Source of the DNA: Gamarada debralockiae | Lineage: Eukaryota; Ascomycota; Leotiomycetes; Helotiales; Hyphodiscaceae | DNA length: 64,000 bases | Assembly: GCA_002803225.1 (NCBI GenBank) | Contig: NXFV01000214.1 | Location: 1 to 64,000 of the forward strand | Direction of reading: 5' to 3' | In this document: in pieces, positions 36,513 to 47,061 of the stretch | Numbering within the stretch: the stretch's first letter is position 1 | Layout: every line of letters starts with the position of its first letter | Made by a program: the position numbers and the translations under genes | Notes under the pieces: model-generated | Databases searched by the model: none | Told to the model about the DNA's origin: nothing | The model's input: the letters and a program-made list of their open reading frames with translations, nothing else

Positions 36513-37409
36513 GGGGCCTGTTCGCTAGAAATAATTAACACCCTGATTATTCACTTGAGTATTTTGATTATTTTTCTGATTATAGACAATAATCAGGCTA
36601 ATTATTCCCTTGATTATTTTTATATAATTATAACATAAACACTACTAACCACGTCCCAAACGCGCCAAGTGCTGACGCGCAAATCTCGTTGTTGTATCCC
36701 AAGAGCTCTTGTAGATAAGTCTCATTCCGGATATCCTAGTGTTGCGAAGAATACTATATTAATTAAGCCATAAGAACGTAATCCTCTATAAGCACTACTG
36801 TTTTATAGGCACTAGTCCCAAAAATATTAAATGGGAAGAATTTAGATTATAAACACCTAGTGTAGGTTATTTTTAGGGGGAGGGTTTAGGCTTCACCCCC
36901 TATAAAATTAGTGAGTACTAGCCTATAATTCAGGCTTCGTACCCTAAAATGCCTCTTGTACACTTAATTACGATATAAGTACTTAATTTTGCTACAAGTA
37001 CTAGTTTTATTTTAATCAAAAGCAAAGATTTTACTTACATGATAGTACTATATAAGTCAATTAATATGGTAGGCTGTTTTGCAGCTTCTACAGCTTCTAG
37101 CACAATAGCAGGGATAGCTTCTAATAGGTTGATATTGAAAAGGTCGTCCATTTTAAAAGGCTTTTATCAAGTGTTGCGTTTGCAGTTATAGGGAAAAGGA
37201 AGGTAAGTAGTGACAATGTGCTAATGTGAGGTTAAAAGATCGGGTTTGAGTCTCAATTTTGATTATTTTTAAAAAAAAATAATCGCTCGAGACTAGCATT
37301 TGTAATTACTATGGGCCAAAATAATTAGATTATTTTCAAAAATAATAATCAGACGAAGTATTAGATTAAAATAATTAAAATAATAATCAGCAAAATAATC
37401 AGGCTGCCC
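36513..37409. mobile_element. non-autonomous PIF/Harbinger-like element (MITE-like) with TAA target duplication
   Basis: The element begins GGGGCCTGTTCG after a TAA at 36510-36512 and ends CAGGCTGCCC before a TAA at 37410-37412. The ends are imperfect inverted repeats (GGGG-CCTG against GGGCAGCCTG). Subterminal regions are packed with inverted copies of ctgattatt and aataatcag. Such ends with a TWA target duplication are typical of PIF/Harbinger elements and derived MITEs. No transposase ORF is present in the 0.9 kb, so it would depend on one elsewhere. The class assignment is inference from ends and target site only. Confidence 0.5.
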
Positions 37410-37419
37410 TAAGCGGTGA

Positions 37420-37500
37420 GTATCGATACCTTATCGATACGGTATCGATACATGCAATACTGACTAATACGATACGGTATCGGGCTAGTATCGATACCTC
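37420..37500. repeat. cluster of TATCGATA-type palindromes
   Basis: Four ATCGAT palindromes and one related gatacggtatcg motif occur in 80 bases: agtatcgatacc, ttatcgatacgg, gtatcgatacat, gatacggtatcg and agtatcgatacc. A further copy (gcggtatcgataca) lies at about 36450, on the other side of the MITE-like element. The pattern suggests a simple palindromic satellite or a relic split by the insertion. Confidence 0.65.
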
Positions 37501-38088
37501 AGGATAATTAAAGAGGATAGGACGGTCATTACAGCTCCTTATCTGAAGATAGGCGAGCGACTGCGACGGTATTTTTGGCTGCCGATCTAGTTTGTGATTT
37601 AGAACTAGTTGGCTAATCTGTAGACAATGCACGTGGGATCCTTCTATACGCGTATAACCTAGAACCTAGAGAAGCATGTTTTTGAGGAAGAGGAGGAGAA
37701 GAGTATCTTGCCATAGTAAAGGGCTGGTCGCGGCTTTTAATGGGTTGGGATGGGTTGAGATGGAATGGGATGTTATATAATGTAATAAAACCTAGATTGC
37801 TTCGAAATTGACCGCAGAATCAGTTATAAAGCCATGCTGTGATGGCTAGTGCCGCCCAAGGCAGCTGAAACTTGCTCATGGATCCAACCGGAATCAAACC
37901 ATTCAAAAATTTGGAGGCTGAGATTTAAAGTTACAGAAAACCATACGCAATAGCAAGGGAGGACACAGGGCCCAGTTGTAAATCACTGTGCGATATACAA
38001 GCTTAGAAGGTTACTAGTAAGCAAACGCCAGGAGACTATGAGCATCTGTTACTGAGTGTCAAAGTAAGTCAAGTGAAGGGCATGACGC
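37501..38088. other. intergenic, simple-sequence DNA
   Basis: No gene seen. Around 37740-37790 there is a run of tgggatgggttgagatggaatgggatg, a degenerate TGGGA repeat. Confidence 0.45.
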
Positions 38089-39446
38089 TCAGTGGATCTC
38101 AAAATCATGCAAAGCAAATATCCCCCTCTCCAGCTCTTCCACCGCCCTTCCCCACATATATCCATCGAAATAGGCAGGGCCAATTAAATAGTAGTATCGT
38201 GCCACCAGTGTTGCCACCGGTCTGAGGATAACTGGATACTTGCAACCGAGAAGAATGCACACCATGTCGTCTTTTCTCAACATTTCCGGTCCCATCCCTA
38301 GCGTTTTGCCTTTGGATATGAAAAATACACGATGATAGAGGTAACTAGTGATAGCATCGACAAAGGCTTTATTGGAAACATGGTTCCATTCTTTGGATTC
38401 ATCATCGAATCCTCCGACCGATAGCATACTCAGAAGCAACTCAGTGTCAAACTCTTCGGGACACAACGTTGCACAAAAGTGCCTGACTGCTTTCGCTGCG
38501 GGAACCATCATATCAGACGTTGCAGCCTCTTCCTTCTCTTCCATGGAAAGTATGCGAATAAAAGGTCCCCATTGGCTGTAACTGACTACAAATTCTTCCC
38601 GCAATAGTTTGTACCAACGACAGATTGCCTTCAGACCTTCTTTCAAATCCTTCCAATCTTCCATTTCGGCTTTCATCCCATGATCCTTAATTCCATCAAT
38701 GCAAATGCCTCGCGCAAGGCATATACGACTATCAATATCACAGTAAAAAGAAGCCTGAGTCGTCCCAGCTGCATTAAACGCCGAAGGTAGTAACACAGGT
38801 ATCTCAGAGTTGAACGTCCAATCAGTGACCATGAAGGAAATTCGTCGTTCGGTGTGAAAGTTAACAACTCCTTTGGCCAAGCACAAATGATATCCAGCTT
38901 CTTTGACGTTGATATAATATATTCGCAGGTCTCCGCAAACAGCTGTCGAACAGACTTTGAGTAATCAATTTGAAGTCTTTCATCGCTTCTTGCTTGGGTA
39001 AGACCCAAAATCCCGTATACGTGGTCTCTTGGATCGGTTGAATCCTTGTTGAAAGATAATTCAAGCATACCAGAAAGTTCAGGCAACACAAGTACACCAT
39101 TAATATTGTGTAGTTCAGTCTCAGACAAGGGACATTGTAATTCTGACTTCAGATGATAGGGAAGTAGAGGACGTATGGCTTTCTATCGTCTTGCGTCCCG
39201 AGGACATGAATTTAGTATGCGAACACCCAGGCTCCTTCTGTATTCTTTCCGTTCTTTCATTTGCTTAGCAATCGATCCCTGAACATCGCCATGACCGAAT
39301 GCGAAATTGCCCAAATAAGTTGAACCGTTGATAAAAAGTCGACAAGCACTCTGTGATTGTGCGAGTACAAGCGGGTATCTCCATCTTGCTGCCCTCTTCC
39401 ATTCAGAGCTTCTCCTCCAGCTCTGCCCTGGAATTACCATAGTCAC
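38089..39446 (-). pseudogene. heterokaryon-incompatibility (HET) domain protein, disrupted
   Basis: The minus strand reads PLVLAQSQSACRLFINGSTY near 39380, then an in-frame TAG at 39183-39185. In the same frame it continues with the HET signature STDPRDHVYGILGLTQ (about 39020) and DEFPSW. A one-base loss near 38831 moves the rest (VTDWTFNSEIPVLLP, CLARGICIDGIKDHG) into another frame. That frame runs open to the stop at 38089 and includes the usual C-terminal block FFISKGKTLGMGPEMLRKDD and VCILLGCKYPVILRP. HET proteins trigger cell death when unlike strains fuse. The N-terminal half of the HET domain is not recovered, so this copy is probably inactive. Confidence 0.6.
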
Positions 39447-39576
39447 TCTGCCGGCTCGGGAGGAAACGTGACACCCGGGTCGGAAGAATCAGAGAAGGAT
39501 GTGATGAAGGGACTCCTTATTTATGCTTTACAATTTAATTTTGCTTGCATCGAATTGTGGTTTTTGAGATCCTGGC

Positions 39577-41658
39577 TTAATCTGTGATATTCGGCCATTC
39601 ATACTCCTCGATGTTGTCGTAACTGTCGACCTCAACGGGATCCCTCCTGGTAGGATACAAGAACTCAAATTCATCATCGTCTTCGTCTTCGTCATGAGGA
39701 AAATCTAAGCATTGGAGTCTGATTTCTGGCCAGCTCATCCCATGCGCCCATTCCCGGATATCCTGCGACAAGTACGGCGGCCCTGTTTGCTCTGCAATAT
39801 TCGCTCCCTGGCCGCGCTTCACAATTACTAGCAGCTCTTTGTCCTTCTCGGTTGCTGACGACAATGTTACGTCTTCTTTCACGCCAAAGTTTTCCAGCTC
39901 CTTTGGAGTCGATGCGAGCTGCTGGAAGATTTGACGAGTGCGAGAATTGATGACAGAACCAGGCGAGTCGGAGTGTGTAGAACGGTAAATAGTGACAGAC
40001 GCCCCAGAACCTATACCATCGCGCTGGAGCAAGATGTTTTGCCAAGTACTGGGTTGAGGCTTGCGCCAGTACGGATCCATCAGAAACATACCGACCTTGG
40101 CAAAGCCGAGCATGGACGAATCACGTGTGATAAAGCGCAACTCCTTCCATCCATTGCCGTACTTAACCAGTCCTTCGAGAGTGTCATAGTTTATGGCGCC
40201 CCATCCTGGCCCTGGTCCAAGAACGGTGAGATTATCCAAGCGCAGTCCTGGCAACAGCTTGAGCACCCATGCAAGTCTGTAGGAAATGTCGTCGACGTAT
40301 CCAGGCGGACTGAGCATCAAACCAAGTCCATCGGTCCGGATGTGACGAATCTGGGAAATCGTCGCAGGGGGCAGTCGGGATAGCTTATCAAGAAGGCATT
40401 CTGCGCTCTCGAAGTTGAACAGAACGTTGCCTAGCCACAGAGAACCAGCTTCATTGCAAATCTGTCGACAGGTTCGAAGGATCGCTAGGGCGTTGGGTGC
40501 AGGTATCATGACCTTCCTACCAATCCGGCCGGTGCTTCTTTCACCGAAGGTGACCCTGGTCGAGCTGAACAGGGCCGTGTAGATCTTCTGGCGCACCTTG
40601 CTGGGAAGTTGTAAAAGCTTACTCGCCGACTGCGATGCTATGTCTTGCTTCACTCCTTGGCTCTTCCCATCCTCACACAGGATCTCCGTAAAAGGCTCGA
40701 TCGGTGATTTTCTGGCTCCCTCTTTGGCCGCACAATCAGCTTCCACATTCAACTCGCGCGGGATACGCCAGAAGCTCACGGTCATTCCCGCACGCTGACA
40801 TGCACGTATCTCTGCAAGCAGCAACTCCCACAGATCTCGATTCTTAACCGGCGTTTTCTGGCGTGTTCTCCATCCATTCTTTTCCCAGCCGCGGACCCAT
40901 TCTGTAGCACCCAATGTGACTTACTCCGAATCGGTAGCAATTACAAGTCGGGTACGTCTTTCTTTTTGCCAATCTTTGAACTGCAAAGCAGCAATCACCG
41001 CACGTAGCTCAGCCCGATTGCTTGTCTGTGGGTGAACGAGTCCGGAAGGGCCGCGAGTTTCTAATCGAAAAGAAACAGAACCTAAGTAATCCTTATTTGT
41101 TTCCGACTTGGTGGGCGGTTGACCGTAGATGAATGCGCATCCAGCTGAAGCATTTGTCTGTCCGTTGTTGAGGCACGCGCCATCGGTATAGATCAAAGCC
41201 TCGCTCTCCTTCGAACGGCGCAAGAACCGCGTTCTTGGATGTCCGGCGAGCGTTTCGACTTTGGTTGGCGGGAAAAGCGATTGCGGGGTATTATTTGGAG
41301 CGGCGGGGACGAAGGCGATTATGTGAGGGATGACAGACGGATCATCCGCTTCGACATGGGCCGATGGACCGCCACGGCTTAATTGAGTGCTCGAAGATGC
41401 CTGGTTCTTTGGCTTGTTCACGGGCTGTGCTGGGTTGCCAAGTGACAGACTTCCCATCCGAAGAACAGCGCTCACCTCCTCTTCATCAATAGAATCATTC
41501 TCGTCTTCGTCCTCATCATCATCATCATCATCCTCATCCTCGTCCTGAAGCTCTTGCATAAAGCTGTAGTCGACGCAGCATCTTCCACAAACGATCAAGC
41601 CGTGGTCTGCGCAGACCAGAGTGCCATCATCCAGTTCGACTGGAATTGGGTAGGACAT
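39577..41658 (-). pseudogene. RNase H-like / 2EXR fusion protein interrupted by one in-frame stop
   Basis: From ATG 41658 the frame encodes a short cysteine segment (CADHGLIVCGRCCVDY), an acidic tract and an RNase H fold with IYTDGACLNNG (first aspartate), NRAELRAVIAALQ (glutamate) and LVIATDSE (third aspartate). The next codon, 40921-40923, is TAA. The same frame then continues without another stop as VTLGATEWVRGWEKNGWR, the last RNase H residues (REWN/ADCAAKEGA-like: RELNVEADCAAKEGA), and a 2EXR/F-box-like domain (LLQLPSKVRQKIYTALF, ILRTCRQICNEAGSLWLGN) to 39577. The usual residue after DSE is tyrosine, so one change TAC/TAT to TAA explains the stop. About 245 plus 445 residues are otherwise intact. 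Readthrough cannot be excluded. Confidence 0.7.
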
Positions 41659-42062
41659 CGTCTCAGAGTAGGGGCAGCGCCAGTGCAGTAGCTTCAGTAG
41701 ATTATCTTGATCAGCGGAGGTATTGTTTTCAAAGGGAAATGGATGAATTTTTCACTTCACATGATTTCAAAACATTTGATGGTGGTTTCGATTGCTTCAA
41801 GTCGTTCGTTTGCTGCCCCACTAAATGGGTCTTGCCGCTTTAGGGCCTTCGTGACAACTTTGGTCAGTCCGTACAAGTACAATTCATATAATACAGTAAG
41901 ATTACTTCATTAGTTTTATACTTGTGAACCATTCATTTGAAAATGAGTTTAAAATCAAAATTACAAGAAATAATCCACCCAAATCATCCTATGATATCCC
42001 CTTTAAAATACTTTATCATAGCAACGCGAAGAAAGTTACGCCCAAAGCAATGATAGCCCCCA
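41659..42062. other. intergenic, no gene seen
   Basis: About 400 AT-leaning bases upstream of the RNase H-like gene; probably its promoter. No motif recognised. Confidence 0.4.
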
Positions 42063-42360
42063 AGCTACACTGCCTGCCGCACCAGTGAATGTACGAAGGC
42101 AGACGGCATTAAAATCTGGACGCCTCTCAAGTAGCTCTACCCGCACTCTTTGGTCGCGATAATAAATTCGCCTCAAATTTGATTATCTTGAAATCTATGT
42201 GCAATAATAGAGCTGGTTCTCCTCTATCACATAAGCCCTTAATTGATAATTTTGTACGTTGGGGTAGAGATTTTGGTGTTCAGAGCTCTCGCTTAGGCGC
42301 GTCCGGATTTTAATGCCGTCTGCCTTCGTAGCCGGCCCAGTCGGTGTGGCTTTCACCGAT
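42063..42360. repeat. inverted repeat, about 32 near-identical bases per arm, longer diverged arms
   Basis: The left arm cgaaggcagacggcattaaa (from 42093, continuing atctggacgcc) is the reverse complement of the right arm ending tttaatgccgtctgccttcg (to about 42330), with about 175 bases between. Weaker pairing extends each arm towards about 80 bases. Both arms, read 5' to 3' into the right-arm orientation, encode RPDFNAVCLR, so the arms look like inverted copies of a short coding segment. A 67-residue ORF (42313-42516) starts in the right arm. No target duplication was seen. Confidence 0.7.
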
Positions 42361-42831
42361 CCAGTCGCCAGGACGGTGCTATTAGCCGGTGAAATGGCCT
42401 TGATCGGTGCGGAAGATGGCGAGTACACAGGTGCAATGCTCGCAGCTGCAACTACTGGGTGTCAGATTTATGGGCTTAGTGGGGTACTGCAGGATCACGT
42501 GGACGCTAGTAAATGAGCTTTGTAGAAGTGATTCTTTAGATGAACTTGACTTAATTATTATGCCAACTCTACTGCAGTAGAGCCTATATATATAGAGCTC
42601 TGTACAGTTCGTACATATCTACCTTCCGGCCAAGTCTACAGAGCCTTCAGATATCGGGTCAGGTCGGTACTAAGCATACTGATATGTCAGGCAATATTCC
42701 TGACACTGGGGAACAACGTCGACGTCACATGATCATGATCTAGCCTTCTTGAGAAATCTCAACTTCAATTTGAGCAACGATCAACCATACTCCTTCCCCA
42801 TGCTCTCTACGAATACATACCAGCAAGCAAC

Positions 42832-43094
42832 ATGCCTCTCGCAGACTGCCTCGCCAAAACTACCTCACCGCCTCCCCCGCACCCGGCTCAACCAAAAAGC
42901 GCAAGCGCAAGACCAAAGAATCCCCCTCCGGCCTCGTAATAGCAGACGACGCTCTCGGCTGGACGTCCCAACCCACCGAAACCGACGAAGAAGACGGCCG
43001 ACCCCTCACCCTAGGCACCGGCTCCGCAGAATTCTGCAAAACGAAAAAGAGTTCGCCTGCGTGCTGTTCTTGGCAGTCCTGGAGGAGCTTTCTT
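42832..43094 (+). pseudogene. partial 5' copy of BUD13 (CWC26), frameshifted and truncated
   Basis: The ATG at 42832 opens MPLADCLAK. A missing base in the A-run that follows shifts the frame, which then reads NYLTASPAPGSTKKRKRKTK, ESPSGLVIADDALGW and GTGSAEFCKTKKSS before similarity ends near 43040. This order is the conserved N-terminus of the spliceosomal RES-complex protein Bud13 (MPL-DYLAKNYLT..., GL-IADDD--GW, SAEFRKTKK). Two conserved residues are changed as well (Tyr to Cys in DYLAK, Arg to Cys in EFRK). The rest of the gene is absent, so this is a partial duplicate. The functional BUD13 must lie elsewhere. Confidence 0.7.
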
Positions 43095-43642
43095 GAACGT
43101 GCAGGTTGTCTACCCAGATAGAGGCCAGTTTCATGAACATTCCTTTGGAGTAAAGTACTCGTGCTAATACTTTATTAGGTAACATACCTACCTCTCCCTC
43201 TTGCACTTAGCGGCCAACGTACACATAGCGCTCTGCTGTGGTCTTCTCAGCGTTCAGATAGCACGTGATCAAGCGAGCTGGAAACTTTTGGAAAACCTCT
43301 ATATAAGGCCTCCACTTGGCTTTCCCCGCATATAAATAAACATCTAGCGCATCAGAATGACTCATTCAATATCTCCAAGATACAAGCACCTGCATCGCGC
43401 ACGATCCAAGTTGCGAATAGTGCATCACATGACCACCCGTGCATAGGCACCAGGCTGCCTCCTCAGCATCAAAAACATCAACAAACTTCTTCAATGACAC
43501 GAACAGTAGAATCTGACTCACTGCCCCTCTATTCGTGAAATATAAATAAAGAACAATAGCACCTTTGACAATCTTCCAGCAAAAACTTTTGCAGAACCTG
43601 AGAATTGAAACCTCCCTTATTGTGCTCGCTTAGCACCATTTT
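43095..43642. other. intergenic, no gene seen
   Basis: About 550 bases downstream of the BUD13 fragment. Two AT-rich TATA-like strings (catataaataaac near 43330 and tataaataaa at 43541) occur, the second serving the gene that follows. Confidence 0.45.
43541..43550 (+). promoter_or_regulatory. TATA-like element of the one-TM hypothetical gene
   Basis: tataaataaa lies 102 bases upstream of the first ATG (43643) and 291 bases upstream of the better-looking ATG at 43832. It is a plausible core promoter element. Confidence 0.4.
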
Positions 43643-44622
43643 GTGAATGGTATTGTCTCGCCATCAATACCGTCACTACTGCAACACATCATGTCTCTCA
43701 CTCATATAAATGAGTCGCAGATCCGCTTATTTGATGATTCATGCGACTTCCAAGACATCTTCTTTCTGACAACGCTTTTTCGAAACCTCTCTCTGAATCA
43801 AGCCCAAGTTCAAACTCATAAATCAGCCATCATGTCTTCTTCGCAAGCTATCTACGATCCGACATGCGTTTTCGCGGAACATCTCCAATTCCTCACAAGC
43901 TTCAATCCTGACTCTCATTTGGACGACTCGTACCTGAATGTTCACCATCCGCAACACGTTGAAGGTCTGTTCCACAGGAGGCACGCACAGTTGGCGATCA
44001 TCGGAGAGAATTCCCCTCCCAACATGGATCCTCTGGACTGGCGATACATGTACCGCCCCAACCGTCCCTTTCACTACATCACCAATCGCCACCTTCGCTG
44101 CACCATCCCCAAGATCCCTTCCCGCCCATGGCTGGAGCGCCAACAACAAAAGCCTACCGACTACTACCTAGAGCAAATGTCTTTTTTTAACGCCATTCCC
44201 GCCACCATCCCCGAAGAAGCCGAGCCGATCGATGACGGTCCCAAACCCGGGCCTCTCAAGGTCTGGACTCAATTTGCATGGGCCGTTTTGGTTACGATGG
44301 CGTGGTTGCTGTTCTTGGTGGGGATGATTGTGGTGGCGGCGTTGAAGAGTGTTGCTGGAGGAGCAATGCGGACGTACGAGAAGGTCGGCAGTTTCCCTTG
44401 GGAAGCAGTCTGGTTCGCGCTTGCGGCCAGGCAGCTGTTGAAGTTTTTGCCGGGGATGGAGGGGAATGGGGAGGCTGTGGAGGAGGCGTGGAAGGCGGAT
44501 GCACCACTTTATGTGGTCATGATTGGGAATCCGAGTCAATGGAGTAAGTTCAATCTTTCTGGATGCTTTGGCGAATTGATGCTGACGATTGAATAGTGAG
44601 GGGAGCGGTAACGCAGGGTTGA
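43643..44622 (+). CDS. hypothetical protein with one transmembrane helix
   Basis: Exon 43643-44543, a 53-base intron (gtaagttcaa...gaatag) and exon 44597-44622 give up to 308 residues. Three in-frame ATGs exist (43643, 43691, 43832). MSSSQAIYDPT at 43832 looks the most natural start because the preceding 63 residues are atypical. There is one strong hydrophobic helix (FAWAVLVTMAWLLFLVGMIV, about residues 212-231 from the first ATG), with a proline-rich cytosolic-type region before it (KIPSRPWLERQQQKP). I do not recognise a family. The codon use is C/G-ending and looks genuine. Confidence 0.6.
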
Positions 44623-45308
44623 GAAGGTGTGGGGTCGAGAGATAGTCGCGAGACTTTAAAGAGCCGTTGCAAGTTTTGCATTGGGAAATTGGAAAGTTCG
44701 ACAGCGCGGAGCGAGATTTCTATTGTTGCTTTTTCGAGAATTCGTGTTTGCCGAGTTTGGGTGGCATCATAGAATGGTACAGTACTTCTTCTGATCGACT
44801 TACCAATGTCAAGGCTATTTGCTGATTGAAAGACTGGAATATCTTTTGAATTTGGTGAAACCGTGACGCTCGTTTGATAGGTGCGGAGGACCTTGCTTCC
44901 AGCCTCATTGGTCGCAACAATCGCTGCCAGAGGAAGTGCATCGTGACATGACGTGAGTAAAGTCAATGATTAGGAGGTGTTGTAATGATATGAATGTTTG
45001 TTCGAGGCCGTCCATTCCAATACCTCTTTATCAGCAAGATCGATGCAGCGCCAAAGGTGAACTGATAGACTTACATGTAAATTCGACTTGCGATCATCAA
45101 AACAGGACCATTCAATCCTTCTGAATTCACAAACAGCCATGATGCATTCGATTGAACGACGTTACCGCCTCATGTTTCTACGAATGATATGGACAACACG
45201 AAAGGTGATTCATGACACAAGAACCGAATGCATTATACATACTCAACCCATCATCTAGAGGCGAGGGAATCAATACAACAAGGAGATGCATCAAAGCGTA
45301 ACACTCGC
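44623..45308. other. intergenic, no gene seen
   Basis: Convergent region between the hypothetical gene and LSC2, made of 3' UTRs and spacer. Minus-strand ORFs at 44550-44966 lack family resemblance. Confidence 0.45.
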
Positions 45309-46799
45309 TCAAATACCAAGAGAGAACTCAACACCAACATCGATATCACGTGCTAATTCATGTCAGTAACAGTTGAGATAGGGGGAGCGAATGACTTACC
45401 CATCTTCACAACCTTCGAGAACTGCACCGCCTTCTCAGCGGCACTTTGTAGATCATCAATAGAGAAGATCTTAAGACCAGACTCGTTGATCAACTTGTGT
45501 GCCGCCTCCATGTTCGTTCCTTGCAATCGGGCAATGATTGGGATTCTCAAGTTCATGCTCTCGACAGTGCTGATGAGACCCTTGGCAATGGCATCACATC
45601 GCACAATACCACCGAATATGTTGACGAAGATAGCAGTGACTTTAGGATCGCTGGTGATGAGAGTGAAAGCCTCCTTGATTGCTTGGGGTGTGGCTCCACC
45701 TCCGACGTCGAGGAAGTTGGCGGGCTCGCCTCCATTGAGCTTGATGATATCCATGGTAGCCATGGCAAGTCCGGCACCGTTAACCAAGCAGCCGATATCA
45801 CCTCCAAGCTTGATGAAATTGAGGCCGGACTCAGCAGCACGGACTTCCTCAGGATCCTCTTGAGTGGTATCGCGCCATGAGAAGACCTCCTTTTGACGGA
45901 ACTCAGCGTTGTCGTCAAAGCCAAGCTTAGCATCCATTGCAAGAACCTTGTGGTCGGAAGTCTCGGAGAGAGGGTTGATCTCGATCTGAGTGGCATCCTT
46001 CTCCATGAAGATCTTGTACAGCTTCTGAATTGTGTCCTTTGCGTCCTCGATGCATTGTTCGCTGAAGCCAAGGTCGGTAGCAATCTTTCGGGCGATGTCA
46101 TCGGTAACACCCTTGTGGATATCGATGTAGGTGGTGTTGATGGCATTTGGGCTCTCCTTCGCAACTGTCTCGATATCCATACCACCTTGCGATGAAGACA
46201 CAATGACGGGGCCTTGGGACGATCGGTCCATCAGGATCGCGAGGTAGAATTCTCGACGGGCAAATTTACGTTCGCAGATGTAGACTGAGTTGCAGAGACG
46301 GCCTGCCGCACCGGTTTGTTTTGTGATAAGCTTGTGCCCGATCATCTGCTCAGCAAACATCTTGGCTTCGGTTGGAGAGTAGATAACACGGACACCTCCT
46401 TTCAGTCCATTGTCGAATGTACCCTTTCCTCGTCCACCAGCAAGAACTTGTGCCTTGATGACCATATCATCTCCTCCAATCTTCTTTGCAATGGCTTCGG
46501 CTTCGGCTGCGGTTGTTGCTACAGATCCATCAGGGACACCGACTCCGTACTGTTCTTTTCGTGAGCTTCGATTGGGTCATATTCGGCAGACTGCTGCGTA
46601 CCTTTCTCAGGAGATCCGCTGAGAGATATTCATGTATGCTCAAAGCCCTCTTCTGCTGTGAAACACCAGCCAATCGCGAAGGAGAGTAAACCTGAAGCTT
46701 GTCAGTCTATTGATCTAAGCCAGCTGGTAGCCGGAAAGATTTTACCTTGCTAGACTTGAAGGCGGCCGCGAAGGGCTGACTGCGAGCAAGCTTGAACAT
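45309..46799 (-). CDS. LSC2: succinyl-CoA ligase (ADP-forming) beta subunit, mitochondrial
   Basis: Exons 46746-46799, 46602-46691, 45400-46549 and 45309-45352 give 445 residues. The first exon (MFKLARSQPFAAAFKSSK) is a basic mitochondrial presequence. Then come LSIHEYLSADLLRKYGVGVP and the ATP-grasp part with MVIKAQVLAGGRGKGTF, IEINPLSET, AMDAKLGFDDNA, GAGLAMATMDIIKLNGG, NFLDVGGGA and NIFGGIVRCD. The last exon supplies the usual fungal end (ARDIDVGVEFSLGI), so the frame that reads past the last donor is not the real C-terminus. The enzyme interconverts succinyl-CoA and succinate in the TCA cycle with nucleotide phosphorylation. It is divergent from the gene at 47062. Confidence 0.95.
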
Positions 46800-47061
46800 C
46801 TTGACGGGAGGTGTAGCTGAAGCACACAGTTCCGTCAATTGGAGAGATGAGAATGAGGATTGGAGATTATTATTGCGTTCAATTCTGCTGCTCGGAAGCA
46901 AATCGCGGAAACAGCTCTCTTCTACGGTGGCCGAGAACTTCAGATTTGAGCTTTTCACGTGCAATCGATTGAGGACCTCAGTTTTGGAAATTCGAGAAAT
47001 TTATGTTGAACTTCGTCCACAACACAACCAAACACTCATTCCAATTGAACAACCGAACACG
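46800..47061. promoter_or_regulatory. 262-base bidirectional promoter between LSC2 and the DUF3245-like gene
   Basis: The LSC2 ATG (46799, minus) and the next ATG (47062, plus) are only 262 bases apart, so both core promoters share this segment. No TATA box is obvious. Confidence 0.6.

Noticed and set aside
40898..40923. A mini-intron (gtaagt...ctacag) removing the in-frame stop in the RNase H-like gene
   Set aside because: It would be about 23 bases, too short for a spliceosomal intron. It would shift the frame and delete the conserved TLGATEW residues.
45353..45399. LSC2 C-terminus read through as MGKSFAPPISTVTDMN
   Set aside because: This is intron sequence. Splicing at gtaagt to the exon 45309-45352 gives the conserved end ARDIDVGVEFSLGI.
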